Origin: Wolfiporia cocos
Taxonomy: Eukaryota; Basidiomycota; Agaricomycetes; Polyporales; Phaeolaceae
NCBI GenBank assembly: GCA_029448655.1
Contig: JACCLO010000002.1
Location: 4,836,001-4,900,000, forward strand
Reading direction: 5' to 3'
Length of the DNA stretch: 64,000 bases
Shown: piece by piece, positions 1 to 11,957 of the stretch
How positions within the stretch are numbered: position 1 is the first letter of the stretch
Layout of the letters: every line of letters starts with the position of its first letter
Notes under the pieces: generated by a model
What the model saw: only the letters and a program-made list of their open reading frames with translations
What the model was told of the DNA's origin: nothing
Databases searched by the model: none
Translations under genes and position numbers: made by a program

Positions 1-235
1 GCTTGTTGCACGCACGGACCGATATCTATATTATCTCATGCAATTAGCAGCAGACATGCTCGCACCTCCAGTGGCAGTCCAACATCGTGCCTCACCAGCA
101 CCTGGGACCGTGTCCGCTGCCACCCATGCTCTGATCACAAACTTACAGCGCATGTATTCATGGAACAAATTTTTTGGTATAAATACAACGCACTATGGCC
201 ATGTTTCCGTACATAGTATGTATATTGTGTCAAAG

Positions 236-3200
236 TCATGTCGGTATTACTTCGACCTCACGGGCCTCCTCGCTTGCGCGTTCTGTTCGCAAGTGACGTT
301 TTAGACTGGATGGAGGACGTAGAGGTACGGTGGGCAGTCTCCCAAACATCCGGCGAAAGCTCCGGCAATAAAAGCATATAACCTCCTTCTCGAACCGTTC
401 GAATCCCGAGTTATCGATATTCTGCCCTGCAGGCATCCGAATATGACCGCTCAGTGGCCAACAGGTCAGAATGCGAGCCCATGCTATGACATGCTTACGA
501 CGGACTGTCGGGTCGTCGTGTCCAAACAAGTCTGGCACCTCCTCTACCTCCCACATTGGCCTCATCGCTCCAACATCACTCCAAACACTAGTGATGAGTA
601 GCTGCCTCTCGTGAGCGCTGGAGTCATCCATGTACAGCCCCGCCGCCAGTTGTCGATCCGCAATCATGAGTTCCCATCGGAAACCGAGCACAGAGAGCTC
701 CCAGACTACCTCTGCCCATAAGCGTTCGTCACTGTCTGCAGTTGCCCGAGGGACAACGCAGCCCGCCCATGTCGATCCGTTGAGTTCGCTTTGATATGGT
801 ACAAACTTGCCATGTACCCCAAAAATCACGTTAATGTCGAGTCGTGAGGCTGAGCGCTTCATTGCACGCCGATCCCCTGTTTTAGGGCCCGACGTCCGAT
901 TGCCGTCGTCAGGTGGAAGGGGGAGACATGCAATTTCTGCCTCACTCGCTCTGGTCCGGATGTCGTTGTGGGGTTGAAATGGGATTCGCCAATACTTGCC
1001 ATCAAGGACTATCCGCCATTGTCCAGTCGTGAACAGGACTTGGCCATGAGCAGGAGGATCCAGCGCTCGTATCAGGCACCATTCCCAAATCCGCAGCCAG
1101 TTGTGCATTTTCGCACCTAGTGTTGCCAAAGTTCAGTTCAGAACCAAGGTTCAGAACCTGAACCGCCTGAACCGAACCTAGGTTCAGGTTCAGTCCAGGT
1201 CCGGTTCAGGGTAGGACATCAAGGTTCGGTTCTTGGTTCAGGGGGGTCATGGGTACCCTTGAACCGGGTTCAAACCGGACTGAACCTTGAACCACATAGC
1301 ATTAACATATTCTGTGTAGCCACTGGTGGATAAGCATCAATTACAATTATGTTCTTGCCATCTTTGCTATAGTGTTGTTGCAGTAAGTTATGGATAGCTG
1401 GCTTCACCATAGCAAGCACCAGCACTCATATACTCTAGTCTCCCAATATGGCAAGGGCTCAACCCCATGCTGGGATCACCATGCTTTCTGTGGCACTGGG
1501 CTGCATTTGTTGCTGTCAGATGAAGTAAGAAATGTAGAAGATTATGTTCCACTTCATATCCATGATCCTAGGTTATATACAGTGTTGTCTAAGAAATGGT
1601 TTATTATTGAGGTTTGCCTCAGGCTAATTCACAATCATAAACTCTAATTACTGAACTGCTCAAAATGGCTGCCTTGAGTGATTATTGTGCATCTAAAATT
1701 CATGTTTACCACTCTAATCAAGATTAAGAGCCACTTTGGAATTCAGCCCAATAGACACCAAATGGAGGCACTGCAGAACTTGAAGTGTGATTACTTTAGT
1801 GGGTTCAATAGTGCCGGGAATGAGGTAGGCAATAGAGAGCAATTGGTATACATAGAAAGGTGCATGAAGTTGGTGTCTAAATTATTATTTTTACACTCTA
1901 TAGAAGCAAGTAACTTAGCGGTTCGAACCTAGTTCGAACCATGAACCGAACCTGATGAACCAGTTCACCAGGTTCAGTCCAGGTTCAGGTTCAGGTTCAG
2001 GCTCCCTGCAGTCGGTTCGGTTCTGGGTTCAGCCCTAGACCCCCCTGAACCTGAACCGAACTGAACTTCGGCAACACTATTCGCACCCATCACAGGGCCG
2101 GTAGAGTAAAACAGGTGGACAGGTGGGAGTGGATACTCTAGAGGCTTTCTCGGATCGGGGGTCCGTAGATCCGGTTCCATTGCTAATGCCACATTCCAAC
2201 CTGGGCATTCAGGAGGTAGCCAATGTGGCTTGTCGTTCGGTTGGTTGTCGTTTCGTTGGGGAGGCTGTGGCTTCGCCGACACCGATGCCTTCACCTGTGT
2301 GGCCGGACCGCGCTGTGCAGTGGCTGCCTTTATTGTTTTGCTCCTTTTACTCGGCCTCGGTACTAGGACAAGCGCATCAGTGTGTTAACCTACAGCGATC
2401 TTAATAAAACGGCTACCTTCACTGCCCTCACTATCGCGTTTAGATTTGTCGTGGTGGGGTACGTCATTCGCTATATTGCTCGAGTCGGCGCCATCGTCAT
2501 TGTCTGGTAGTGCTGCTGTCTGTATCACGCGCAGGGTGGGCTGACTGGAAATGGAATATCGGCGAAGGTGGTGTAACAGGCTCTCCGACGCAAGATCAAG
2601 TAGATCTGTGCAACGCCAGGCCGGCGCTTTGAGAACATATTGCCCGTGTGTCATGTTTACGTCCATATCAAAACAAGATGAGGCTTTCACCGTCTCAGCG
2701 AATTGGCCAATGCGTGTGTCTTGACTTAGAGTATAGAGAGGCCGCACATACCATACGGGCACTCCGATACGATACATAGTTTCCACAATTGCTGGACGGG
2801 CTGAAAACACGCCGCGGAGCGGCAACACGGCATTACTGGCGTTGTATCCAGTGATTCCGATGTTGAGACGGGGAAGAATGACATCTATATACGTACACCA
2901 GGCCTCTACCTCCAGCAGCAGACGTTGAACCTCGCGGAACCATAGCGCACAGTCGAATGTCGTCAATGGCAGCTCTTGCAGCTTGTTGAAGGCTCGCTTC
3001 AATGTGGCACAAAGACGCTGTACATACACAGCACGCCTGACCTTGCCCACTTTGACATTGTGGCTATCCGCACTATCGGGTATGTAATGCTTGTTAATCG
3101 TGATGTCCACAACAGCGCATGCTTCCATGATGGCAGTGCTTATGCGCTTCACGAGACTCTTCTTGAGATATCCTACGCCTGCCCCAGGTATAGTAGTAGA

Positions 3201-3729
3201 GACCTGGTGATTGTCAGAGAAATGGTTGCCTGGTATCATACTCAATCCTACCTCTACGTCCGTGTACATCTGCATATTGCCAGAGCACACCACCTGTGTC
3301 AATCGGGCCATTCCCTGATTGCAATAGACATGGGTTGCAGGGTGCAGCCAACAAGTGAGGCTCAATTTGGTCATACAGCTGTGGCCATTTGGTCAACTCA
3401 AAAGCGCCCAGCATTCCGTCTGCATTATAGCTGAATTCCTGGGTTGGATCGTGAATAGGCGGCTCGGGGACGATACTCATGTTGGGTGAGGAAATGTAGT
3501 ATTCGACCCCTTCTTCCAGCGGTGCAGGATATCGAGCCAACACCCGACAATCAAAATAACGCAGCTTCGCGTCCATGGGAATTAGAGATACCGCCTCCAG
3601 CAGTTGATCATGGCTCTGGTACGGTTCTGCAGATGAAACCAAAGGCACCCCAGTCTCAGGCGGTGGCGAGGGAGGTAATGGAGGTGGGGGATCAATCGGC
3701 TCAGGCGGCTGCGAAGAGAGCAATGCCAT
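236..3729 (-). pseudogene. three-exon hypothetical gene split by a hAT-like insertion
   Basis: Four open segments join into one minus-strand gene. Exon 1 is about 3729-3268 (start MALLSSQPPEPIDPP, proline-rich). An intron of about 64 bases (3267-3204, GT...CAG) leads in phase 0 to exon 2 (3203-2417). A 54-base intron (2416-2363, GTAGCC...CCTAG, phase 1) leads to exon 3 from 2362, which opens with a basic stretch (PRPSKRSK). Exon 3 is broken at 2080 by the element at 1118-2079. Removing the element and one copy of its 8-bp duplication puts the two halves back in the same frame (...STGPVMGA / KMHNWLRIWEWC...), running to a stop at 236. I do not recognise a domain. The first intron is the less certain of the two. 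The insertion adds a frame change and stops, so the protein is probably not made. Confidence 0.6.
1118..2079. mobile_element. hAT-like non-autonomous element, GGTTCAG family
   Basis: The 962-bp element is flanked by the perfect 8-bp duplication TTCGCACC (1110-1117 and 2080-2087), the target size of hAT transposons. The ends are inverted: TAGTGTTGCC at 1118 and GGCAACACTA at 2070-2079, with the match continuing into AAGTTCAGTTC. Both subterminal regions (about 1131-1290 and 1935-2060) are packed with GGTTCAG/CTGAACC in both orientations. The middle (1290-1930) holds short ORFs that I cannot tie to a transposase, so it is presumably mobilised in trans. Confidence 0.85.
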
Positions 3730-3786
3730 GCCAGTACGAGTTTGGGTGTCTCTGAACGTAAGGAGCGCGTCAGATTACGTCCCTGA

Positions 3787-4757
3787 CCACACCGCCTGCG
3801 TGCGCAAGCTCGTCGACCTGCGTAGCGCCAACCACCGTACAGCTCAGCGTCGCTGCTGCCGGGTATGTAGACCGCTCTTGAAGCCGTTCACTGCTTTGCA
3901 ACGGCTTAGAGCCACTGCTTGGCAAACGACGGCCGCTCTAGGAGCAGGCATCGGGAAACGACGACGACAGCCACTCTAGGGGCAGGCATTGGGAAACGAC
4001 GATGACGGCCGCTCTAGGAGCAGGCATTGGGAAACGACGACGACGGCCGCTCTAGGAGCAGGCATCGGGAAACGTCGACGACGGCCGCTCTAGGAGCAGA
4101 CGCCTGCGCACGGCGGATTAAAATGTACAAACTCACAATTTTGCTGATGCCGGATGGGCCAGCGTGGATACGGAGAGCGGCGCAATGATGGCAGGAGACA
4201 GGCGAGTGCGAGGCACGCGAGTTGGGGGCAGTCGCGGGAGAAGCACAGTCACGAACGGATGTAGCGGACATAGCGGCACGCGTGTCTTCGTGAGAACACG
4301 ATCATATTTGACGCGACGCGCTCTTCACGGAACCTCATCATATATGCATCAGCCATAAGCAGGTAAGACCGGACAAGCGCACGTAGTGCCCAACCAGTTG
4401 TGGTACTAATACGATGGAAATGCAGCCTTCATGTGCCCGACGAGCGCAGGCGTCTGCTCCTAGAGCGGCCGTCGTCGACGTTTCCCGATGCCTGCTCCTA
4501 GAGCGGCCGTCGTCGTCGTTTCCCGATGCCTGCTCCTAGAGCGGCCGTCGTCGACGTTTCCCGATGCCTGCTCCTAGAGCGGCCGTCGTCGTCGTTTCCC
4601 GATGCCTGCTCCTAGAGCGGCTGTCGTTTGCCAAGCAGTGGCTCTAAGCCGTTGCAAAGCAGTGAACGGCTCCAAGAGCGGTCTACATACCCGGCAGCAG
4701 GAGCTGTACGGTGGTTGGCGTAACGCAGGTCGACGAGCTTGCGCGCAGCTCCCACAC
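3787..4757. mobile_element. foldback-type inverted repeat with 38-bp tandem units
   Basis: The left arm (about 3787-4110) and right arm (about 4443-4757) are inverted copies of each other. Each arm has a unique outer part (left arm: ACCGTACAGCTCAGCG... to CACTGCTTGGCAAACGAC). Each also has an inner array of five 38-bp units built on GGCCGCTCTAGGAGCAGGCA. Units start at 3931, 3969, 4007, 4045 and 4083 on the left, and the mirrored units sit at 4467, 4505, 4543, 4581 and 4619 on the right. The 330-bp centre has no recognisable gene. Tandem repeats inside long inverted arms are the hallmark of foldback elements. The element lies 60 bp upstream of the start of the 236-3729 gene. No clear target duplication was found because the outer ends fade. 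Confidence 0.7.
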
Positions 4758-5336
4758 GGTCATTGTCCGGCGGTGCTTGAGGCAGCTGTCCCGAGGATTG
4801 GTATTTTGAAGTTATGGCAGACGCGCCTTGCATGCCCTTTCTGGAGGCTCAAGAGAGTAGCGGGTGACAATTCACGATCGACATGTCAACGCGATCGGAC
4901 AGATTTCTGGCATGCAAACGCTCGGACGTCATAGGCACAGCTTTTGCTATCTGGCCTCCAAAAACGCCTAAGACTAGGTTTGGGATCACGCGAACCACCA
5001 ATCGGTTCCGTGGGGCCCCCGCAGGTTCTTGCTTGCTTTCCGGGGCGCTGTGTACGATTTATATCGCTATAAATTATCATATACGTTCCACTATAGCGTG
5101 AAAAGCGACAGGTGCTGTGAGAAAATGGGCATAAAGATGTACACTTACTCACGTGCTCTTGTACAGATTTCTTGCGTTTTGCCAATGCAGCGCGCGTGAA
5201 TCACGTTTCCTGTCCCCTCTAACGAGCTGCGACGCATTTCCGTAGGTATCTGGAAGCACTAGATGAGATGAAGAATGTACGTGACATTCGTTATGGTTCG
5301 AGAAAATGAGGTTAATATGAGTCTATGCATGTATAG
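4758..5336. other. no supported gene
   Basis: Short ORFs on both strands lack family features, codon continuity or plausible splice links. I see no repeat or promoter that I can defend. Confidence 0.4.
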
Positions 5337-5762
5337 CACGACGATGAAATCTACAGCGAGGTTACACGGGCTGCGCGTTGCGATAGGATCGTAGGGGAAG
5401 ACACGTCGGACGACGAAGATCATTCCCAATGCGACACAGAAGATGAAGTCAAGGAATATGATGACAAGAGCGCTGGGGAGCGTCCTGTAGAGGACAACGA
5501 GATCCACGACAACACGCATAGTGCGTGCGACAGGCCAGAATTCGCCCACATTGTCGCACTCGCTCGCATGATCGTCGTGCAATGGCCCCCGGATAACAAC
5601 GCCGTTGACCCACGAAGTGATTCCGCCGCCCACGGAGCTTCGGCAGCTGAACTACATGCTAAGGCTCCTGCAAAGCGAACCCGTAAAAAGCACAACGCTG
5701 TACCCGTGCGCCGGAGTTTGCGTCTCAGGAGGCCGTCAGCACGGCAGTTGGGAGAGGACGGG
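5337..5762 (+). CDS. exon of a hypothetical acidic/basic protein
   Basis: A frame is open from a possible splice acceptor (TATAG just before 5337) to a GT donor-like site near 5761. It encodes an acidic segment (GEDTSDDEDHSQCDTEDE) followed by a strongly basic one (KRTRKKHNAV, RRSLRLRRPS) that resembles a nuclear localisation signal. No family is recognised. It may be the first part of the gene that continues at 6127, but I could not connect them with confidence. Confidence 0.35.
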
Positions 5763-6126
5763 TGAGTGATCTCAATTCACAGATGGTGCCCACATCTCAA
5801 CATCAGGATCATGACACTTAGGATCGAGATGATGGCAGCGTCACAAAGGGCTACACAGAAGCATGCAGTTGTTCTGAAAGAGAGAGGGCGGCATCATCGT
5901 TGACCGCGCTGGCGCCAGGTGTCAGACGGGATTGACAACTTATGGTTTTTATGCCGCATGACCACGGTTGAGAGCAGTCTAGTACTGAGTTCTGGAAATG
6001 CTGCGTTGTCTCAACCCGCATGCATCTGCTGAAGGAAGCTGCTCTTTATGCCATGTTCTGGGAAAGGAGAACGTGAAGGGGATCTGAGACCACGAAAGAG
6101 GTCAATGTTAAGCTGAGACTGGAGAT

Positions 6127-7186
6127 ATGAACGCATCTATCACATCAGCATGTTCGGACTCCGCAGATGCATCCTCATCAGCATCTCCCACCCACTGCCA
6201 TCCCATCGCCGCCACTGGTAGCTATTGCACTGCAACCTCCGCTTCCTCAGCCTCTAGGTCCCGTGGACGAAACACAGTTTTCGACCGCGTGAAGCGTGCT
6301 CTTCATAATACGGAGACATCCAACGAGTTTTTGAAACTCGTCATTCGCTTTACGCAGGACATCACTGACACTGCGCGGCTAGTTCGCGAGAGTCGGTCAT
6401 TCCTCGGTGACGGGGAGCTTATGGCCCAGTTCAGAGAGATTCTTGGCTGGTACGAATGGCGAGACCGAATAGCGGTCGCAGATGATGTCGGGAACTTCCT
6501 ACATAGCCTGGTACACCTCCTGTCCTGCGTCACGACCGTAAATCTTCTTCAGCACGCGCAAGTGCACGCTCTTCCCAACTCCATCGAAATTCGGTTTGAG
6601 GTTAAACGGTCATGTGTCGCTGTCTCGCGTGTGACGACGCTGCAGGAGATATTGAAATCAGGTAGCCAGCACCCTGAGGACACATTGTGGGCTGCAGCAA
6701 GTCGATTTGCCACTTATTGCCAAATCCAGATTGTCTGTCGGACACTTGGGCCGCGCACGTCACTATCTCGCACCCGAGATTCTTGACATCTGCCATTCTG
6801 CGGAACTCATGGGACACATCAAGTGGCGACCGGCCGAACTGGAGTTCCTGCGTCAACAGTACACCTCGACGGAAGTTCGGCAGCTTTTGGGGCCTGGTCC
6901 TAGGTACAATTTCGCAAAAGCGGCACGGGCGATCCACAAGGGGTTTCTGCTCAACTTTGGTCAGCCATACGCAGCTGAAACAGGAGATGAATTCCTTGCG
7001 CGTCAGAAGTTGACCAAAACGCCTTCGATACGAGCTGAAATGAAGCCATGGCCCGCGGAGACACCTGACGAACATCGAACGCGACTTGAGGATCTTTTCG
7101 ATGTATTTATTTTCAATGCGCTGACACCTGATGAATTTTTCCTGACGTACTTCACAGCGCATTCACAACTGGTGCAAGAACAGTAA
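6127..7186 (+). CDS. hypothetical protein, frame change near 6.70-6.79 kb
   Basis: The first frame (from an ATG at 6127) begins with a Ser/Ala-rich leader, then a helical-looking stretch (FDRVKRALHNTETSNEFL...), and runs to 6786. A second frame (to 7186) carries on with a similar composition (APEILDICHSAELMGHIKWRPAELEFLRQQYTS...). The overlap at 6707-6786 means either an unrecognised intron or a one-base frameshift. No domain is recognised. It is followed 50 bases later by another open stretch in the same direction, so it may be part of a longer gene. Confidence 0.4.
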
Positions 7187-7235
7187 TTCAAACCGTCACT
7201 GCGCGGGCAGTGCCCGCGCACTCGCCCTACCGGTT

Positions 7236-8668
7236 TTGGACGACACCCGTGCTGTATGCGCGTGGGACGTATTCCGGGAATGGCTGAAGTCTGGACGGTA
7301 CGACCGGTTAATTCAGGAAAAGAAAGCTACCATTGAGGGGAAAAATGGGCTGGCATGGACTGCGTGGGCTTCGGAAATATATGGACTACTACCTCAAGAG
7401 GAGCTCACCGCTATCAAGGAGGAAGTGGGTCAACGCAAAAAGGAAGGTGCCAAGGAACAAGGCTCAGACATTGACTTTGAAATTAGCCCAGGGGAGTTCA
7501 TACGAGCAAGGTACGCTTTGCTCTCCTGGATAAAAGAGCGGAGAGACTGACTACTGAGCCACTTTAGGAAGGCCGCGGCACTGGCCGATGGAGTGAGGGC
7601 AGTTACTGATCTCTGGACGAGGGAAACTGGCTGGGTGGGTACGGTGATGCTTACGGGCCTGGATGGGAGTGGTGTCTTGCAAACATTCGTGTAAGGTGCT
7701 TTTGCTTCATATCATCATTTGCTGAACGATAGAAGGACAGACACAATTTTGGATGCGACTCGAACGATCAAACCTTTGAGGACATTCTCGTGAAGGAGGC
7801 TCAGATATCGTCTCGCCGCTTGCGTTACACGTTGTTCGGATTCGGGCAAGACATTTTTGACCGTACGTGTATCTTATTGTACGACGCGACCAAGCTGACA
7901 GCAGGACAGCCCGACGAACAATGACCTACGGGCCCGGCGAGGATCCACCTTTGGAAGCGAACGGCTCTACAGGTGGCACCGTCATCGCTGAGCAAGGCGA
8001 AGGGATAGATGGTAGTGGAACGACGTCTGTAGTATCAGGGGTAGCCGATGAAGAAACGATCTCGGTCACTAATACTAATAGAGAACCTGAAAACAGTCTG
8101 GGGATGGCCGGGGAACAGGTTCCATCTCGGTGCGTGTTGCGAACTCCACATCTTCTGTTTTAGAACCATCGACTGACATAATTGCCTCTTGTATAAGAAG
8201 AGGGTCAGATGAGGGAACACATGAGCAGACTGCGAGTTCAGAGGAATCCGTGCGGAGCGAGCCAGGACACGGTCTTCATACCACGGCAAAGAGTGATGAC
8301 AGATTCCCCACCCCCATGAGCAATGGAACCCCAGTTTCGACGACCAGCAGCTCGCCACTGCCCACGAAGTCAAAGGTCACGGCGGTGGCGGCCGGATTGC
8401 ACTCGAGACCTGTACAGTCACAAAAACGGAAGCGTCAAGCTGAGGGCAAGGATGAAGCGTTGACTGCTGAAGCTATACACAGGGGACGACCTTCTCGTGT
8501 GCGAAAACCAAGTGCCAAGGTCCGTGAAGCAGAAGAGTATGTCACACTCATCATGCGATCACGCAAATTACTAACATGGTCTATTGCAGGGGTGGACAGC
8601 AAACTACATGGCGTAGAATTACGTACAAGAAGGGAGTAGCTAGTGCACCTGAAAAAGGAAGGAAATAG
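7236..8668 (+). CDS. hypothetical multi-exon protein with basic, AT-hook-like C terminus
   Basis: Several open segments are linked by short introns. 7236 to about 7510 is followed by a 57-base intron (GTACGC...TTTAG) into RKAAALADGVRAVTDLWTRE. A 44-base intron (GTGTAAGG...GATAG) leads to KDRHNFGCDSNDQTFEDILV. A 53-base intron near 8538-8589 (GTATGT, TACTAAC branch site, TTGCAG) leads in frame to the last exon, ending at TAG 8666-8668. The 8.1-8.6 kb part is Ser/Thr-rich with QKRKRQAEGK and GRPSRVRKPS, which resembles a DNA-binding AT-hook. The link between 7.86 and 8.18 kb is unresolved. Phase agreement at three introns is good evidence for a real gene. The function is unknown. Confidence 0.45.
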
Positions 8669-8894
8669 CGTGAAAGCTGGTTGTTACTGAGGGTCCGTAG
8701 CCTAGACGTCGATGTTGCACGCAAATCCTGAGGACGAGAGTAGTTATACCAAAGAGGACATGGCAAAGACTGAGAAATACCGGGAATAAGAAATTCCCCC
8801 AATTCTTGTGCTGCTCGCGCTCGCGTGGGCAGTCATGGTAAGCGCCGCCAAAGTTTTCACCTCGCTCTTACATCCCCCCTGTTGGCCTGCTTGC

Positions 8895-11357
8895 ACAGTC
8901 CATTCTCCCTGCACCATGAGAGGCACGTTGGGCGAATCGAGGTCTAAGTACCCCCTACGCCTCGGAACCTTGCGAAATGGAATGCTGAGAAACGCCGTCC
9001 GGTGATCCCCGCCGTGTGTCCGACATGCGAAGTGGGTTCAGTCGGCGCACAGGTCGTTTACAAGGAGGGTGTAGCAGGTTTTTGGCAGTTTTTTGTGAGT
9101 GACATCAGCTGGGATATGATAACGAGGGAGAGCTTACTGCGTTTGTGCATACAGTGTAGACTTCCGAAGGAGGTCTGCGGCAAATGTTGGTACCCACAAG
9201 AGCAGATATTCCCGTTGTCGCAACTCACAGCTGAGATGGAGAAGATCCGCTACGACGCAGCTCAGCAGGCGGCTGCCATTAAGGCTGAAAAGGAGGCTGA
9301 GAGAGCCAGGAAGGCCGCGGAGAGGGGTGCAAAAGCTGAGCAACGGAGGCTTGCAGCCCAGCTAAGGAATATACAAGCAGAGGAGAAAAGGAGAGCTAGG
9401 GAAGAGCAGAGGGCGGCCAAATGCGCTGAACGTGAGCACAAGAAAGAAGAGCGCGAGGCACAGCGCGTGCTCAAGGCTGTTCAAAATGAGCTGGAGCGTG
9501 CTTCACGAACTCACGGCGGTACTGACCCTGTCTCGCTGAACAGCAATCGCTACCCGAAATTTGAGCCACAGAAAGCGAGCCACGCTGACTTCAATGCGTA
9601 TTTGGCGGAGCTCTTCAAGTCTGATCCTGAGGTAAGACTTATTTTAAATCAGTGGATTTGCAGAGTGGACTAATATAACCTCCCTGAGGATAATGACAGC
9701 GGCGGCGAGAACGAGCCAGACGACGACGACAAAGGCGGCGATGCCGAAGGCGGAAACCACGAAGACGGCAACAATGAGTCAGGCAAGGATGACAAAGGCG
9801 GGGACGATGACAAGCGTGGTGATGCCGGCAAGAGCAGCAACGACAAGGGAGAGGATGACAAAGGCGAGGACAAGGGCGAGGACGACAACCAAGAGGTCAC
9901 AGGCGACGGCGATGGGGCGGGCGAGAAGGCTGAAGGGCGGTTTATACGTGTTTGTTTCTGGGGTCCAGAGGTATGACATTGGTTGTGTTCCAAGTTGAGC
10001 ATGCTTAACGTGATCACCAGGATGGCACGAAGGGGAAGGCAATCGTAGTGAGGGTGGTCGAGGGCAATGTTATCCTGAGACACATGCCCTCAGTAGTGAT
10101 GTGCCAGGCCCGGCTTTGGGCCATAGGCCGGGCCGGGCCAAGCCCTACTTGGGCCGGGCCAGGCCGGGCCCTACACCACGGCTTGAGACGGCCCAGGGCC
10201 CGGCTTGTGTCTCAAGCCAGGCCGGGCCAAGCCGTGAGCCCCGGGCCTGAAAGCTCTAACAGATAAAATGTCTAGTAACTATGATATAAGGATATATGTA
10301 GTAGTAGTATGCTATCAATGTAGTATCTCTATATTCAAGCAAGAGGATAGTCCCATGGATTGAATTCTTGGTGCTGAAGCCTGTCGCTCACTTTTGGGCG
10401 CCTATATGATACCCCATTTGGAAGGCGCGCCACAGAGCACCATGCCGGTGAAATGATGATTTCACACTATAATTCACTAATTATTGAAGATACTGGAGCT
10501 TGGCTTTGTCACAAGATAGTTGGAGAAGGTATGTTATAAGTTTTTGTGGCTACAGTGATGATTATCCTCACAGTGCCAGGCCCCGGGCAAGCCCCAGGCC
10601 AGGCCGGGCCAAGCCGTGGGCCGTCAATGGGGGCCCGGCCTGAGGTTTTGAAAAGCCAAGGCCGTCCAAAGCCGGGCCAAAGCCGGGGGCTTTCAGGCCA
10701 GGCCGGGCCGGCACATCACTAGCCCTCAGTGCTCGAATATTTCGGATTGACACTGACGTCGCCGATTGAAGTTTGGAGTTCCCCATCAGGAAGTTGGATC
10801 ACTGATTACAGAGTGACGTCGGACATTCCTGTCTTTTGTGACACGGTGCTCTTGATCAAGTCGCATGGGCTTCAAAGGTAAATGGTCAAAGCAGGTCTAT
10901 TGCCGGTACTAATGTTAGGTTTGTGCCGATAGATGTCCAGGAATCGAAATAGAACAGCTAGCACTACATCTACCCCCTGTCCCGCTGCGTATCGCCAAGG
11001 AGATTCTGGATGCAGGTAAGCATGCAAGTGCTACTGGCCAGATTACATGATCTGACAAGTGCTCGAGGCGCCGAGCAAAAGGTCTACGAGGGTCGTGCAG
11101 TTCAGACAAACAGGTCTGGGGCTATCATCGTCGCCGATACTGCGGACGCGTCATCATCTGCCAAAAAACGGAGGATCCACGCTAACAGACACGTTGACTA
11201 TGACAGCCCCATCGACATCAGCAGCAATGACGAGGCACTACACCGTCCGAAGAAGAAAATTAAGTTAGTTACGTCAAGGCGGACTACGCTGACGGAGGCA
11301 TTGCCGTTTGCGAGCGAAGTTGAGGAGAATGGGCGGACCGTAATCGTTCTGGACTAA
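8895..11357 (+). pseudogene. zinc-motif/coiled-coil/acidic hypothetical gene split by a hAT-like element
   Basis: The frame ...VPPTPRNLAKWNAEKRRP leads into CPTC...CIQC...CGKCW (Cys pairs, residues about 6-60 of the 9002 frame), then a long Lys/Glu/Arg coiled coil (9240-9500). An intron at 9632-9688 (57 bases, phase 0) leads to a very acidic Gly/Asp/Lys repeat (DDDDKGGDAEGG...). A second intron at 9971-10,020 leads to DGTKGKAIVVRVVEGN, which is interrupted at 10,094. After the element the same frame resumes (LEYFGLTLTSPIEVWSSPSG), followed by introns at about 10,879 and 11,016. The last segment, with KKRRIHANRHVDYDSPIDISS, is in a frame I could not join cleanly. An in-frame TAA lies upstream near 8955. 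It is probably a dead copy of a nuclear protein of unknown role. Confidence 0.5.
10094..10721. mobile_element. hAT-like non-autonomous element, GGCCGGGCC family
   Basis: The 628-bp element is flanked by the perfect 8-bp duplication GCCCTCAG (10,086-10,093 and 10,722-10,729). Its ends are TAGTGATGTGCC and GGCACATCACTA. The subterminal 130 bp on each side are dense in GGCCGGGCC/GGCCCGGC motifs. The AT-richer centre has no coding signal. The ends and internal flanks match the larger element at 38,457-41,601. Confidence 0.85.
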
Positions 11358-11823
11358 CAATTTCACTAGCAATACATGGTACGTGCTACACGTCGACATC
11401 TCTAGAGATATATACACCAACATTGGTTTCTTTAGGGATGAAAGGCAAAGGGGGGTTTATAACGCATGACTACAAACCGCAAACATTCGGCAGTACGGCT
11501 GCCGCCGTGGAGCTCATCTCGTGCTATGCGTAATACAATGAGTTTACGCAACATTTTGCGCTCGCTCAACTGTCTGATGCGTTATATGGCTACATGTACG
11601 TCTCTCACTGTCGTCCATGACATCCAAACACATAGAAATGTACGTCTACAACTGTCGGCATCTGTGCGAGTAACACTCTGAACAAGTACAAATTACGGTG
11701 GATTAACAGCACAAGCGACGGGCATTATGCTTGAGTACGTCGTGTTCCTGCTTGCTAGATGAATCACCGTTATTTTACATTTATATTTTTGCCTATGTGT
11801 ATTTGCATCCGAGTCATAGGAAT
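11358..11823. other. no supported gene
   Basis: Only short open frames occur, with no recognisable family or splice pattern. Confidence 0.4.
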
Positions 11824-11947
11824 ATGCATCTGCGGATGCATCCCGTGTTCACGACGAGATACATCTGCGGATGCATCTTATATCCACGAGATGCATCTGC
11901 AGATGCATCTCTTCTCCAGTCGTACATGCATCTACGATGCATCTGCT
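11824..11947. repeat. palindromic GATGCATCTGCRGATGCATC repeat cluster
   Basis: At least four copies of a near-palindrome of the form ATGCATCTGCGGATGCATC occur within about 125 bp, with further GATGCATCT copies near 12,150-12,180. Confidence 0.6.
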
Positions 11948-11957
11948 GATTTATTGC

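Noticed and set aside
1390..1932. Two plus-strand ORFs of 84-85 residues inside the first hAT-like element
   Set aside because: They have no recognisable transposase motif and could be chance frames, so they are not called as genes.
9670..10083. 137-residue Ser/Pro/Leu ORF on the minus strand
   Set aside because: It is the antisense of the acidic Asp/Gly/Lys repeat of the plus-strand gene, whose intron phases support the plus strand.
10048..10786. Ala/Gly/Pro/Arg-rich ORFs near the GGCCGGGCC arrays
   Set aside because: They lie within subterminal repeats of the hAT-like element and have no independent support.
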